Assembly (NCBI GenBank): GCA_964592235.1
Contig: CAZQCF010000007.1
Location: 62,001-126,000, forward strand
Length of the DNA stretch: 64,000 nucleotides
From: PLA3 sp964592235
Lineage (GTDB): Bacteria; Planctomycetota; Phycisphaerae; UBA1845; UTPLA1
Reading direction: 5' to 3'
The notes under the pieces were generated by a model. It did no database searches. It was not told the DNA's origin and worked only from the letters and a program-made list of their open reading frames with translations. The translations under genes and the position numbers were made by a program. This document shows positions 9,133-15,908 of the stretch, piece after piece. Position 1 is the first letter of the stretch; every line of letters starts with the position of its first letter.

Positions 9133-9474
9133 AGGGCAGAGAAACAGGGAATGGGGGACCGGACCAAGGTGAGACAAACCACGAGTTGACCAACAGCCCA
9201 TGGCTATTGGCCAATGGCCAGTGGCTCATGGCTAACGGCTAAGTAAAACCGCAGGAAGTTTCGAGTGATGCCTAAGAATCCAGAAGTGCGGGATCAGCCA
9301 ATAGCCGGTCCGACACAGTCTACCGCAGGTTGCGCATTCTCGTAGCGGCCTGCATCCTCGCCGGCCAAATGATCCCGCGTATCCCTCGGTGGACGAGTAC
9401 GCCGGCCGCTACACCCGCGCGCAAACCGGAACAATAGCCGGTATTCCGGAATATAATGGCCTGATCAGTTCTGC
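9133..9474. other. Intergenic region between convergent units, with a short repeat
   Basis: No coding potential seen on either strand. Bases 9196-9241 are a degenerate tandem/inverted stretch built from the words ATGGC, GGCCA and TGGCT (CCATGGCTATTGGCCAATGG and similar). This is one of several repeat families in the window. A short inverted pair GCCGGTATTCCGG lies near 9439. No clear terminator for either flanking gene. Confidence 0.6.
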
Positions 9475-9654
9475 TCAAAAATAGTTCTTCGCGTTCGGAA
9501 TCGCATAGGCGACGAGGTACCAGACCAGTCCGATCCAGAAGACAATCCACATCGCGCGAATGTACCACGGTATGTGGTGCGTCACATACGTGTGGAATCG
9601 ATTCTCATTCTGCGGCGCGTCGCTTGCCGCTGTGGGATCGGTCTGTTGGCTCAT
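9475..9654 (-). CDS. Small single-helix membrane protein, CcoP N-terminus-like, last gene of the cbb3 operon
   Basis: 59 residues. The start ATG overlaps the stop of the preceding gene as ATGA, so translation is coupled. After a polar stretch there is H-H-I-P-W-Y-I-R-A-M-W and then one hydrophobic helix ending V-A-Y-A-I-P-N. This resembles the N-terminal anchor segment of CcoP (P-x-W-W-x-x-x-F...G-x-x-Y-W-V-A-Y-P) but has no cytochrome c domain and no C-x-x-C-H. In this operon the CcoP function seems to be divided between this peptide and the separate diheme lipoprotein at 12168-13205. The CcoP resemblance is by eye and could be convergent. Confidence 0.7.
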   Translation of the reverse strand: MSQQTDPTAASDAPQNENRFHTYVTHHIPWYIRAMWIVFWIGLVWYLVAYAIPNAKNYF

Positions 9655-9974
9655 TGGTCTGTTCCCCTGCGGCCCTCCTCGGCATCGAGGCGGTCGATCT
9701 CCTCTTCGCGATCCAGCATTGTGTATTTGGGCTGTTCGATTCGGCGGAACATGCCATGAGCAACCGCCCAGATTAGCAGGCAGGCCATCCCGGCCGTGAC
9801 GATCAGATAGTTGACAACGGGAATGATCGTGAAGCCGGCGATCATGTCGCGCTTCACGGCGAGAATGAAGAGCGTGAGCTTCTCCACGAACCCGTAGGCC
9901 GCGGGCAGAAGAATGAGCACGCCGATCGTCACGACGACGATCGTCTTGGTTCTGGAATCGGAGGCCCGTTGCAT
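9651..9974 (-). CDS. Small membrane protein of the cbb3 oxidase operon, two predicted helices
   Basis: 107 residues. An in-frame ATG at 9995 overlaps the ccoO stop, but the ATG at 9974 has AGGAG 8 bases upstream and is preferred. Two hydrophobic segments (T-I-V-V-V-T-I-G-V-L-I-L-L-P-A-A-Y-G-F-V and V-V-N-Y-L-I-V-T-A-G-M-A-C-L-L-I-W) are joined by a short basic loop. The C-terminus is charged and probably cytoplasmic. No cofactor ligand motif is visible. Its fixed position between ccoO and the 59-residue protein points to an accessory oxidase subunit or assembly factor. I do not recognise the family. Confidence 0.75.
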   Translation of the reverse strand: MQRASDSRTKTIVVVTIGVLILLPAAYGFVEKLTLFILAVKRDMIAGFTIIPVVNYLIVTAGMACLLIWAVAHGMFRRIEQPKYTMLDREEEIDRLDAEEGRRGTDQ

Positions 9975-9991
9975 CGTGTCGGCTCCTTTTA

Positions 9992-10681
9992 TCATCCGGC
10001 GGCGGCCGGACGGCTCGCGGGCGTGCGTGTCGGAAAGGCCGGCTGCGTCGTCGGGCCGCTCGGCCCATCGCCATGATAGTAGGGATATTCCTTCAGCCAG
10101 CTCCCCAGCCATTGGACGTAGGTGATGACGGCCATGCCTCGTTTGTTCGGGTAGCCGTCAGCGTCGAAGAACCATTTGTAGGCGGGCATGACCGAGCTGG
10201 GCGTGACGCTGGTCGGATCCCAGAAGTGCGCGATGTGCCAGTCGTTGCTGCGCACGCCGCCCTCGCGCGAAAGGTCCGGCCCGACGCGCCGCGTGCCGAA
10301 GAGCACCGGCCGCTGGAGACGATTTTGATACTCCAGGGCGTGCGAGACCGGCCCCCATCGGAGGTCTTCGTTTGAAACCGGGCGGATGAACTGCGAATGG
10401 CAGTGCCAGCAGGCCTCGGCGACGTAGACCTGGTGACCCAGTGCCAGCGCTTCAGCAAAGGACTTCTCGCTGACTTCCCCGAAATGATCCTTGAACTGAT
10501 CGGGAAAGCGCTCGGCCAGGTCCACGAAGTCGGGAAGAATCCCTTTGGCCGCGATCTGCTCGACCGTTAGCTCCGGCTCGTTGTAGTAGATCGTCCAGGG
10601 AAGCAGCCCCATGACAAGAAACGAGAGCGCGAAGAAGCCGATCCCCGCGATGAGAAACACCCCTGCTTTGGACTCAAACAT
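9992..10681 (-). CDS. ccoO: cbb3-type cytochrome c oxidase subunit II, monoheme
   Basis: 229 residues. One N-terminal membrane helix (V-F-L-I-A-G-I-G-F-F-A-L-S-F-L-V-M-G-L-L) is followed by a periplasmic domain. That domain has a single heme motif, A-C-W-H-C-H-S-Q-F-I-R-P, nearly the textbook CcoO sequence (C-W-x-C-H-S-Q-x-I-R-P). The downstream P-A-Y-x-W-F region contains the candidate distal Met (S-S-V-M-P-A-Y). The protein transfers electrons from a c-type cytochrome to CcoN. It starts 22 bases after ccoN ends. The C-terminal 30 residues are Pro/Thr/Ala-rich and probably a flexible tail. Confidence 0.93.
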   Translation of the reverse strand: MFESKAGVFLIAGIGFFALSFLVMGLLPWTIYYNEPELTVEQIAAKGILPDFVDLAERFPDQFKDHFGEVSEKSFAEALALGHQVYVAEACWHCHSQFIRPVSNEDLRWGPVSHALEYQNRLQRPVLFGTRRVGPDLSREGGVRSNDWHIAHFWDPTSVTPSSVMPAYKWFFDADGYPNKRGMAVITYVQWLGSWLKEYPYYHGDGPSGPTTQPAFPTRTPASRPAAAG

Positions 10682-10703
10682 GCCGTCTCAACCCTCCGGG
10701 GTA

Positions 10704-12125
10704 TCACGCGGGAACCGGCGCCGGCGCGCGAGCCGGCTTGCTCGCCGCGGCGCGCCACGTCATGTAAACGTTGTAAAAGAACATGAACTGCCCCACGACG
10801 ATCATGATGCCGCTGAACGTTCGCACCAGCCAGAACGGCATCGACGCGCGGATCGACTCCTCCCACGGGGCCAGATCGCGCCAGAGGAAGCCCTGCACCA
10901 GGCCGGCGACGAGCAGGTCAAAGAACATGATGAGCGTGCCGAAGGCCGTCAGCCAGTAGTGCCAGCTATTGAGTGAGGCGCTGTACCACGGGACGTTCAG
11001 CACGCGCGGGATCAGATACACCATCATGCCCAGCAGCCAGAACCCGAAGACGCCGAACATGACGAGGTGCGCGTGGCCCACGACCCAGTCGGTGAAGTGG
11101 ATGATCTTCTGGAACGTCATGGTGGTTTGAAACGCGCATTGCAGGCACGTCGTGAAATAGAAGATCATGCCGGTGTAGAACCAGCGGATCGGCAGATTCG
11201 TTCGCAGGGCGTCGCCGCGCCCGCGGATCGTCAGGAAGAAATTGACGATCACCGTCGCGACAACCAACTCGATGGCGATGGTGGTGATGACTGCGCCGTA
11301 TTGCAGGAACATCGGAATCGGGCTGTACAGAAAGTGGTGAATGCCCGTCAGCGGGTAGAAGAAGGCAAGCCCCCAGAAACCGACGAGGCTTAGACCGTGG
11401 CTCCAGATCGGCTTCTTGAGAATGATCGGCACGAAGTAATACATCATGCCCCAGCCCAGCGGCGTGACGAACAAGCCAACGAGATCGTGGATGAACATGC
11501 CGCCGATGGCCCCGGCCGCCGATCCGCCGACGAAGTACTCGGGAATGAAGTTGCCCATGGCATAGACCAGCACGGTCCAGATGAAGGCGGCGATGAAATA
11601 CCAGAGGGCGACGTACATCGGCCCGGTCGTGGCGAAGATCGGTTTGAGGAAATTGATGGCGACGAGCACGAGGCCGACCAGCGCGACGGGATCGACATAG
11701 ACGGGCGTCTCACCCCACTCCAGCGCCTGCGCGTGCCCCGCGAGCAACCCGCCCGCCGTGACGAGCACGACGGCCTGCCACGCGTAGAAGATGAACAGTG
11801 ATAGCTTGCGGCTGTAGACCGGGCGCATCGTGAGCCGCGGGATCATCCAGTGCAGCGCGCCGAGAAAGGAGTTGGCGATGAACCCGTAGGCGACCCCGTT
11901 GGTGTGTACCAGGCGCCAGCGACCGGGAGAGAAAAATTCGATCCCCGGGAGCGGGTAGCGCTGGAGAAACTGAAGCGAGTAGAGAAAGCCTGCAAGGATC
12001 GACACGCCGAGAAAGACCAGCGCGGCGATCAGGTGAAACAGCACCATCTGCTGGTCGACCAGCTCATGGGTCGGCCGAGCGGGTGCGTCATCGTGTGGCA
12101 CGGCGGCGGAAGCGGGTGTCGTCAT
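10704..12125 (-). CDS. ccoN: cbb3-type cytochrome c oxidase catalytic subunit I
   Basis: 473 residues with about 12 membrane helices. Ligand positions that can be placed are: V-H-T-N-G for a low-spin heme b His; I-H-D-L-V-G-L-F-V-T, where CcoN has Y-G-H-N-A-V-G-F-F-L-T (CuB His); G-I-H-H-F-L-Y for the CuB His pair; and V-V-G-H-A-H-L-V for the heme ligands of the last helices. The enzyme reduces O2 to water with proton translocation in the cytoplasmic membrane. H-D replacing H-N after the first CuB His is a departure from the common motif. The upstream gene encodes a diheme lipoprotein and the downstream gene is ccoO. The assembly ATPase ccoI is 7 kb away on the other strand. Confidence 0.93.
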   Translation of the reverse strand: MTTPASAAVPHDDAPARPTHELVDQQMVLFHLIAALVFLGVSILAGFLYSLQFLQRYPLPGIEFFSPGRWRLVHTNGVAYGFIANSFLGALHWMIPRLTMRPVYSRKLSLFIFYAWQAVVLVTAGGLLAGHAQALEWGETPVYVDPVALVGLVLVAINFLKPIFATTGPMYVALWYFIAAFIWTVLVYAMGNFIPEYFVGGSAAGAIGGMFIHDLVGLFVTPLGWGMMYYFVPIILKKPIWSHGLSLVGFWGLAFFYPLTGIHHFLYSPIPMFLQYGAVITTIAIELVVATVIVNFFLTIRGRGDALRTNLPIRWFYTGMIFYFTTCLQCAFQTTMTFQKIIHFTDWVVGHAHLVMFGVFGFWLLGMMVYLIPRVLNVPWYSASLNSWHYWLTAFGTLIMFFDLLVAGLVQGFLWRDLAPWEESIRASMPFWLVRTFSGIMIVVGQFMFFYNVYMTWRAAASKPARAPAPVPA

Positions 12126-12167
12126 GGTGCGATCCGGTGCGGTGCGCGCCCGTCCTGGCGCGGGGTG

Positions 12168-13205
12168 TCAGAAATCCGGCTCAAAGTTTGTGGGTTGCTC
12201 TGATTCTGGCGTCGTCGCCTGCGTCGGCTTGGGCGGTGGGCCGTGCAGGTAGATGCCCTGCGCATAGGCGCGAAGGTTGAACGTGTTGGGTTTGAGCAGG
12301 GGCGGGCGCTTCTTGAGCAGGTCCTGCACGTAGTACGCAATGGCCCACAGATCGCCGGCGGAGGCGCGCGGCGGGTCGCCGGGATTCGCTCCGGGAATTT
12401 CAATCGAGTCATACCAGGTCGGCATGGCGGTGCTGGTGATGCCGGCGGCCACCGAGCGGTACAGGTCCTCGAGGCTCGTGCCCGCGCGAACGAAGTCGCG
12501 CAGGAAATCCGGCGGATAGAGAACGATGCCCTCGCTATTCGGCTTCGCTTCGGCGAGATGCAGATTCGGCCGAAAGCCTTCGCGCGCCGGGTTTCCGAAC
12601 GCGACGACGTATTCGTTGATCTTTGCCTCGGGGACGTATGCGGGATGACAGGACCAGCAGATGGCCAGACCGTGATAAAGCGCCTCGCCGCGCGCAATCG
12701 CTTCGGACTTGTCGGCCTCGCGGCGGTACGGGTCATCGACCAGCGGCACGGGCATGGAAGCGTCTTCCTCTTTCCAGCGGGGCGAGAGGCTCTTGAGATA
12801 AGTCACGAGCGCCTCGACCGTGCGGGTGGAAAGCAGTCGGAACGCGGGCATAGCTGATCCGCGAAGGCCCTGCGTGATCGTGCGTTTCAGGTCGGCGTCG
12901 GTCGGCAGGCGACCGGCCCGAGCGGAGCTGAATTTGTAATGCGCCGTGATGAAATTGCGCGGCGGCGGATGAAGGAACTTGGCCGCGGGACCGTTGCCGT
13001 CGCCCGTGTCACCGTGGCAGCCAACGCAGTATTGCAGGTAAGCCGATCGGCCTTCCTCCAGCAGAGCGTCGTGGACGCTTTGCTGGTAGCCGAAGGCGGC
13101 GGGGCGAGACGTGTCCTCGTCGTCGGCAGGCGCGGGCTTGCACCCCGGCGCGGCGGCCAGCGCAAGCAGTGCGATGCCGGCAGCGATGAGCAGGAGGTGT
13201 TTCAT
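12168..13205 (-). CDS. Diheme cytochrome c lipoprotein, probable CcoP substitute
   Basis: 345 residues. The ATG overlaps the previous stop as ATGA. A lipoprotein signal ends in A-A-A-P-G-C, so the protein should be lipid-anchored outside the cytoplasm. Two class I cytochrome c motifs are present: Y-C-V-G-C-H-G-D-T-G-D-G-N-G-P and I-C-W-S-C-H-P-A-Y. Each is followed by a candidate distal Met (S-A-M-P-A-F and T-A-M-P-T-W). CcoP, the usual third cbb3 subunit, is also diheme but anchored by transmembrane helices and is encoded after ccoO. Here the diheme protein is a lipoprotein encoded before ccoN. It should donate electrons to CcoO. Confidence 0.87.
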   Translation of the reverse strand: MKHLLLIAAGIALLALAAAPGCKPAPADDEDTSRPAAFGYQQSVHDALLEEGRSAYLQYCVGCHGDTGDGNGPAAKFLHPPPRNFITAHYKFSSARAGRLPTDADLKRTITQGLRGSAMPAFRLLSTRTVEALVTYLKSLSPRWKEEDASMPVPLVDDPYRREADKSEAIARGEALYHGLAICWSCHPAYVPEAKINEYVVAFGNPAREGFRPNLHLAEAKPNSEGIVLYPPDFLRDFVRAGTSLEDLYRSVAAGITSTAMPTWYDSIEIPGANPGDPPRASAGDLWAIAYYVQDLLKKRPPLLKPNTFNLRAYAQGIYLHGPPPKPTQATTPESEQPTNFEPDF

Positions 13206-13879
13206 GGCGCGACGGCTCCCGGATAGTGCGCGGCGCGCGGCACGAAGCGCCCCCACTGATCGACGGCCAAAAGCGTCCAGCCGAAGACGAGGTGTGTCAT
13301 TATTGCGACATAAACCGGCACGCGCTCCAGAATCCAATTGCCGCCGATCAGCGCGGGTTGCAGCCACGCGATCAGGCCGTAGTAGTTGACCAGCCAGACG
13401 CCCAGCGCCAGGACCGTCGCAACGACGAACCGCCTGCCGCCGCCTGCGCGGTCGAAGTAGCGGCTCAAGATCATGTGAAACGGTATCCCGCCGATCATGC
13501 CCGTGCCGAGATAGAGGCAGCAACCAGCCGCGAGTACGAACCCGCTCTGAACCTCCAGGGCCTTCTCCCCCATGGGAAAGGTGAGATACACGCGAATGAG
13601 TTCCAGCGGATGTTTTCCGACCATGGCCGCGCCGATGATATTGAACAACAGGCTGGTGATCGCGCCGGCCAGCCCCAGCACCATGCCGGCGAGGATGTGA
13701 TAGGTTGTGTAATACTGGCGCGGCGCCCAGTCGGCGCGCTGACTCACGGCCGCGAGGTCGGCCTGAAGATCGGCCAACCGCTGCTGGAGCGCGTCGATTT
13801 CTCGCTGCTTGTCGTTGACCGCGCCAGTCTTGTGATCCATCCAGTCACGCTCTTGACGTTCGGGATTCATGCCGCGCAT
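13202..13879 (-). CDS. Multipass membrane protein with N-terminal coiled coil, first gene of the cbb3 operon
   Basis: 225 residues. A heptad-like stretch (I-D-A-L-Q-Q-R-L-A-D-L-Q-A-D-L) precedes about five membrane helices. The second half contains several membrane-proximal His (F-H-M-I-L-S, M-T-H-L-V-F-G-W). No heme-c or copper motif is seen. The first gene in an oxidase operon is often a structural or assembly partner, and similar proteins are found near cbb3-like oxidases of planctomycetes, but I cannot name a family. Starts at 13879 and 13870 are both possible and neither has a good ribosome site. The promoter at 13903-13931 leaves a leader of about 17 bases. Confidence 0.8.
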   Translation of the reverse strand: MRGMNPERQERDWMDHKTGAVNDKQREIDALQQRLADLQADLAAVSQRADWAPRQYYTTYHILAGMVLGLAGAITSLLFNIIGAAMVGKHPLELIRVYLTFPMGEKALEVQSGFVLAAGCCLYLGTGMIGGIPFHMILSRYFDRAGGGRRFVVATVLALGVWLVNYYGLIAWLQPALIGGNWILERVPVYVAIMTHLVFGWTLLAVDQWGRFVPRAAHYPGAVAP

Positions 13880-13902
13880 CGCAACGCACGATTAGATGAT
13901 GA

Positions 13903-13931
13903 CATATATCCAACGCCGCCAATTCCTGCAA
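13903..13931 (-). promoter_or_regulatory. Promoter of the cbb3 oxidase operon
   Basis: Read on the minus strand: TTGCAG (13931-13926), 17 bases, then TATATG (13908-13903), followed by TC. The start codon at 13879 lies about 24 bases further on. An A-tract on this strand (forward 13934-13940) lies just upstream of the -35. The same -35/-10/TC arrangement occurs at 15694-15722. Confidence 0.6.
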
Positions 13932-14022
13932 CGATTTTTTTCCGACAATTCGCTGGGCCCTGACGCGCGACGGCCTGTCCCCCAATCGCGCGCGGACTCC
14001 CCCGCACTCCAATTGAGCCCTG

Positions 14023-14038
14023 TGCGCGATTCCGCGCA
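14023..14038. promoter_or_regulatory. Palindrome TGCGCG-ATTC-CGCGCA, candidate operator of the cbb3 operon
   Basis: Perfect 6-4-6 inverted repeat. Its centre is 102 bases upstream of the centre of the cbb3 -35 box. An extended copy at 15811-15830 sits at 101 bases from an equivalent promoter, and a near copy is at 16807-16822. The size and symmetry fit a dimeric Crp/Fnr-like or similar regulator; the identity of the regulator is unknown. Confidence 0.55.
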
Positions 14039-14119
14039 ATTCAATTCGTCCACCGGGCTGTGGAGGACTCCCGAAGACGTCGATGTTGCAGCCCACGTTT
14101 GACCATCGCGGTGGGCCTG

Positions 14120-14236
14120 TCACAGCAGGATCGGAGCGACCAGGAACAACAGGTCCTGAATGCAACCGCCCAGACCGAGGAAGAAAACGGCGCTGGTGGC
14201 GGACACGGCCGCCCAGAGGATCACTCTTCGCTTCAT
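14120..14236 (-). CDS. 38-residue lipoprotein-like peptide, tandem paralogue 2
   Basis: Short ORF with AAAGGA about 10 bases before the ATG. The product begins M-K-R-R-V-I-L-W-A-A-V, has a hydrophobic core and a lipobox-like L-G-L-G-G-C, then C-I-Q-D-L-L-F-L-V-A-P-I-L-L to the stop. The tail after Cys matches that of the peptide encoded just upstream (C-V-N-D-I-L-R-L-A-T-P-F-L-I), giving C-[VI]-[NQ]-D-[IL]-L-x-L-x-x-P-x-L-[LI]. The good ribosome site and the shared tail argue for a real gene. The function is unknown. It could be a lipid-anchored peptide associated with the outer-membrane protein of the same unit. Confidence 0.65.
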   Translation of the reverse strand: MKRRVILWAAVSATSAVFFLGLGGCIQDLLFLVAPILL

Positions 14237-14266
14237 GCGCGAGTCCTTTCGAACAGGTTTGGCTTG

Positions 14267-14392
14267 CTAGATCAGGAACGGCGTGGCCAGTCGAAGAATG
14301 TCGTTCACGCAGGGGCCTGGTAGGAAACCCAGGATGAGCGTCATGGTGAGCCACGTCCATCGACGATGGTGAAGGGGCTTGTGTCGCTTCAT
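14267..14392 (-). CDS. 41-residue hydrophobic peptide, tandem paralogue 1
   Basis: Short ORF starting 17 bases after the outer-membrane protein gene, with AAAGGA before its ATG. The product starts with a basic His-rich stretch (M-K-R-H-K-P-L-H-H-R-R-W), then a hydrophobic segment, G-P-C, and ends V-N-D-I-L-R-L-A-T-P-F-L-I. The Cys-tail is shared with the 38-residue peptide downstream. The two were probably made by tandem duplication. Its placement suggests cotranscription with the beta-barrel gene. No family recognised. Confidence 0.62.
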   Translation of the reverse strand: MKRHKPLHHRRWTWLTMTLILGFLPGPCVNDILRLATPFLI

Positions 14393-14408
14393 GTGCGTCG
14401 TCCTTTCG

Positions 14409-15419
14409 TCAGAAGGTGATGATCAGGTTCGTCGTCACGCGATGGTCAAAGAGGTCGTTGGCCTGGGGCGACTGAAGTGGAAACTCCCAGACGACGCCCC
14501 ACGAGACATGCTCGACGATGTTCCACCGAGCGCCGATTCCGCCCCAGAACACGGAATTGCCCGCGACGTCATACGAGCCGATGTTGGCGTAGTCCAGCCC
14601 GCCGTCGGAAAGCGGCAGCCGATCGCCGTTGCTAAGGTAGTGAACGCCGTGGACCTCGAAGAGCGGGAAGAACAGATTGTCGAGAATCTCGTAGTCGGCG
14701 TGAAGATTCCAGCTTAGCAGGTGGTTGCCGCGGTGCTCGTTCATGGCAATCCGTCCTGCCACATCGGCGATGAAGTTGAACTTGCCCCATCCCTTGTAAG
14801 CAGAGATGAAAGGCGTCAATTCGTCCACGTTGCCATGCAGCGTTCCTGCGTGACCGTTTGAAAGTCTCCATTTCAACCCGGTCGTGACGAGGAAGTCGTT
14901 GGCGTGATCAACCCAAACCGCGTACTTCAAACCAAGGGCCAGGTCGTTCCATCCGCTGTCGTCATCGAGGATCGGACTCTCGAGATGAGAGTACCCGTCG
15001 CATGTCGCGATGAACGCTAGACGCTCGGTAAGTGCGAGGCGCACCTGCAGGGCGTACACGTTCAGGTCGCCTCCATGCAGGTTGCTCTCCTTCGGAAACT
15101 TGTGATACAGGTAAATAAACCGCAGGTCGGAGTTGATGAAGGGATCTTCAAAGTAAAGGGGGGATCCGACTGGCCGGGGCTTGTCCCGAAAATGCGGGTC
15201 TCCGTAGAAGAAGCCCTTCGGAAGCAATGGCTCCGGCTCCGCCTGGTCCGTTGCCGCACTGGACGTGTCTTTGCCGTCCTCCGGAACGTCCCCGACCCAG
15301 TTGAGCGACAACGGTTCGGGCTCTGCACGTAATCCGGATTCCTCGGCCAACGTCGGCCGAGCGATCCGAGTGCCGAATGCCAGTAACAAGACCAACGCCA
15401 GATGAATGGTGCGGGCCAT
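14409..15419 (-). CDS. Probable outer-membrane beta-barrel protein
   Basis: 336 residues with a signal peptide (M-A-R-T-I-H-L-A-L-V-L-L-L-A-F-G) followed by an acidic Pro/Glu-rich linker. The remainder has alternating polar/aromatic strands (L-N-V-Y-A-L-Q-V-R-L-A-L, L-A-L-G-L-K-Y-A-V-W-V, F-L-V-T-T-G-L-K-W-R-L) and ends T-T-N-L-I-I-T-F with a C-terminal Phe. All of this is typical of outer-membrane barrels. No heme motif. In this setting it could be a porin near extracytoplasmic cytochromes, but 336 residues is far smaller than the barrels of known porin-cytochrome conduits. The AGGAG-like site just before ATG 15419 supports the start. Two small peptide genes follow immediately. Confidence 0.78.
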   Translation of the reverse strand: MARTIHLALVLLLAFGTRIARPTLAEESGLRAEPEPLSLNWVGDVPEDGKDTSSAATDQAEPEPLLPKGFFYGDPHFRDKPRPVGSPLYFEDPFINSDLRFIYLYHKFPKESNLHGGDLNVYALQVRLALTERLAFIATCDGYSHLESPILDDDSGWNDLALGLKYAVWVDHANDFLVTTGLKWRLSNGHAGTLHGNVDELTPFISAYKGWGKFNFIADVAGRIAMNEHRGNHLLSWNLHADYEILDNLFFPLFEVHGVHYLSNGDRLPLSDGGLDYANIGSYDVAGNSVFWGGIGARWNIVEHVSWGVVWEFPLQSPQANDLFDHRVTTNLIITF

Positions 15420-15693
15420 AAAAACTCCTATGCCGAACGAACGTCAACTAGATTCAACTTACGGGTTCCGCGGGCACGACTTCCTCTTAAACTCTGAACG
15501 TTTTCCTCCACGTCCGGTTATTGCTTGGCCATTCATCAGATTCAGCGAAGACGGCGCCACCGCTGCCACGGCGCATTCCCTTCTGATCAACTTCACTAAA
15601 GTTCAGGCATGGCGCCACAGAGTTGCCCTCGAACGTGCGACAAGACGCGCCCTTCTGGCTCGGCGCATGGAACGCCGGGCGACGTAGTCGCGA

Positions 15694-15722
15694 CATATAT
15701 ACAATGCGATTGGATCACGCAA
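15694..15722 (-). promoter_or_regulatory. Promoter with the same layout as the cbb3 promoter
   Basis: Minus strand: TTGCGT (15722-15717), 17 bases, TATATG (15699-15694), then TC. Compared with 13903-13931 the boxes, spacing and following bases agree. It points at the outer-membrane protein gene starting at 15419, with a long leader. Confidence 0.55.
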
Positions 15723-15810
15723 TACCTATTTGATGCGACGGCGGATTTTTTTTTCAAGTCGACGTCTCGTCGCACCGCCGCGCGCGTACGAATCCGCACT
15801 TTTGTTCAAG

Positions 15811-15830
15811 CTTGCGCGATTCCGCGCAAG
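15811..15830. promoter_or_regulatory. Palindrome CTTGCGCG-ATTC-CGCGCAAG, candidate operator
   Basis: Perfect 8-4-8 inverted repeat containing the same core and the same ATTC loop as 14023-14038. It is centred 101 bases upstream of the -35 box at 15717-15722. It may also lie near the 3' end of the convergent-reading lipoprotein gene without affecting it. Confidence 0.58.
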
Positions 15831-15908
15831 TAGAATCGGGTTCGAGTCGTCTCGAAGCGATTCGCATTCGGATGAGTGCAGTGTGACGGCCTGACAACCG
15901 GCGCGGAC

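Larger units (their letters stand above)
15420..15908. other. Long regulatory intergenic region upstream of the outer-membrane protein unit
   Basis: 489 bases without a convincing gene. It contains a promoter (15694-15722), an A-tract on the minus strand (forward T-run near 15748-15756) and a palindrome (15811-15830), all directed at the minus strand. If the promoter is correct, the transcript has a leader of about 270 bases. No known riboswitch fold was recognised. Confidence 0.6.

Noticed and set aside
13903..13931. Sigma-54 promoter for the cbb3 operon, suggested by the palindrome about 100 bases upstream
   Set aside because: No GG-N10-GC pair at the -24/-12 positions in either of the two related promoters; the 17-base-spaced boxes fit sigma-70 better.
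15487..15696. 69-codon minus frame starting at the -10 of the 15694 promoter
   Set aside because: No ribosome site, no hydrophobic or domain pattern, and the ATG overlaps the -10 box.
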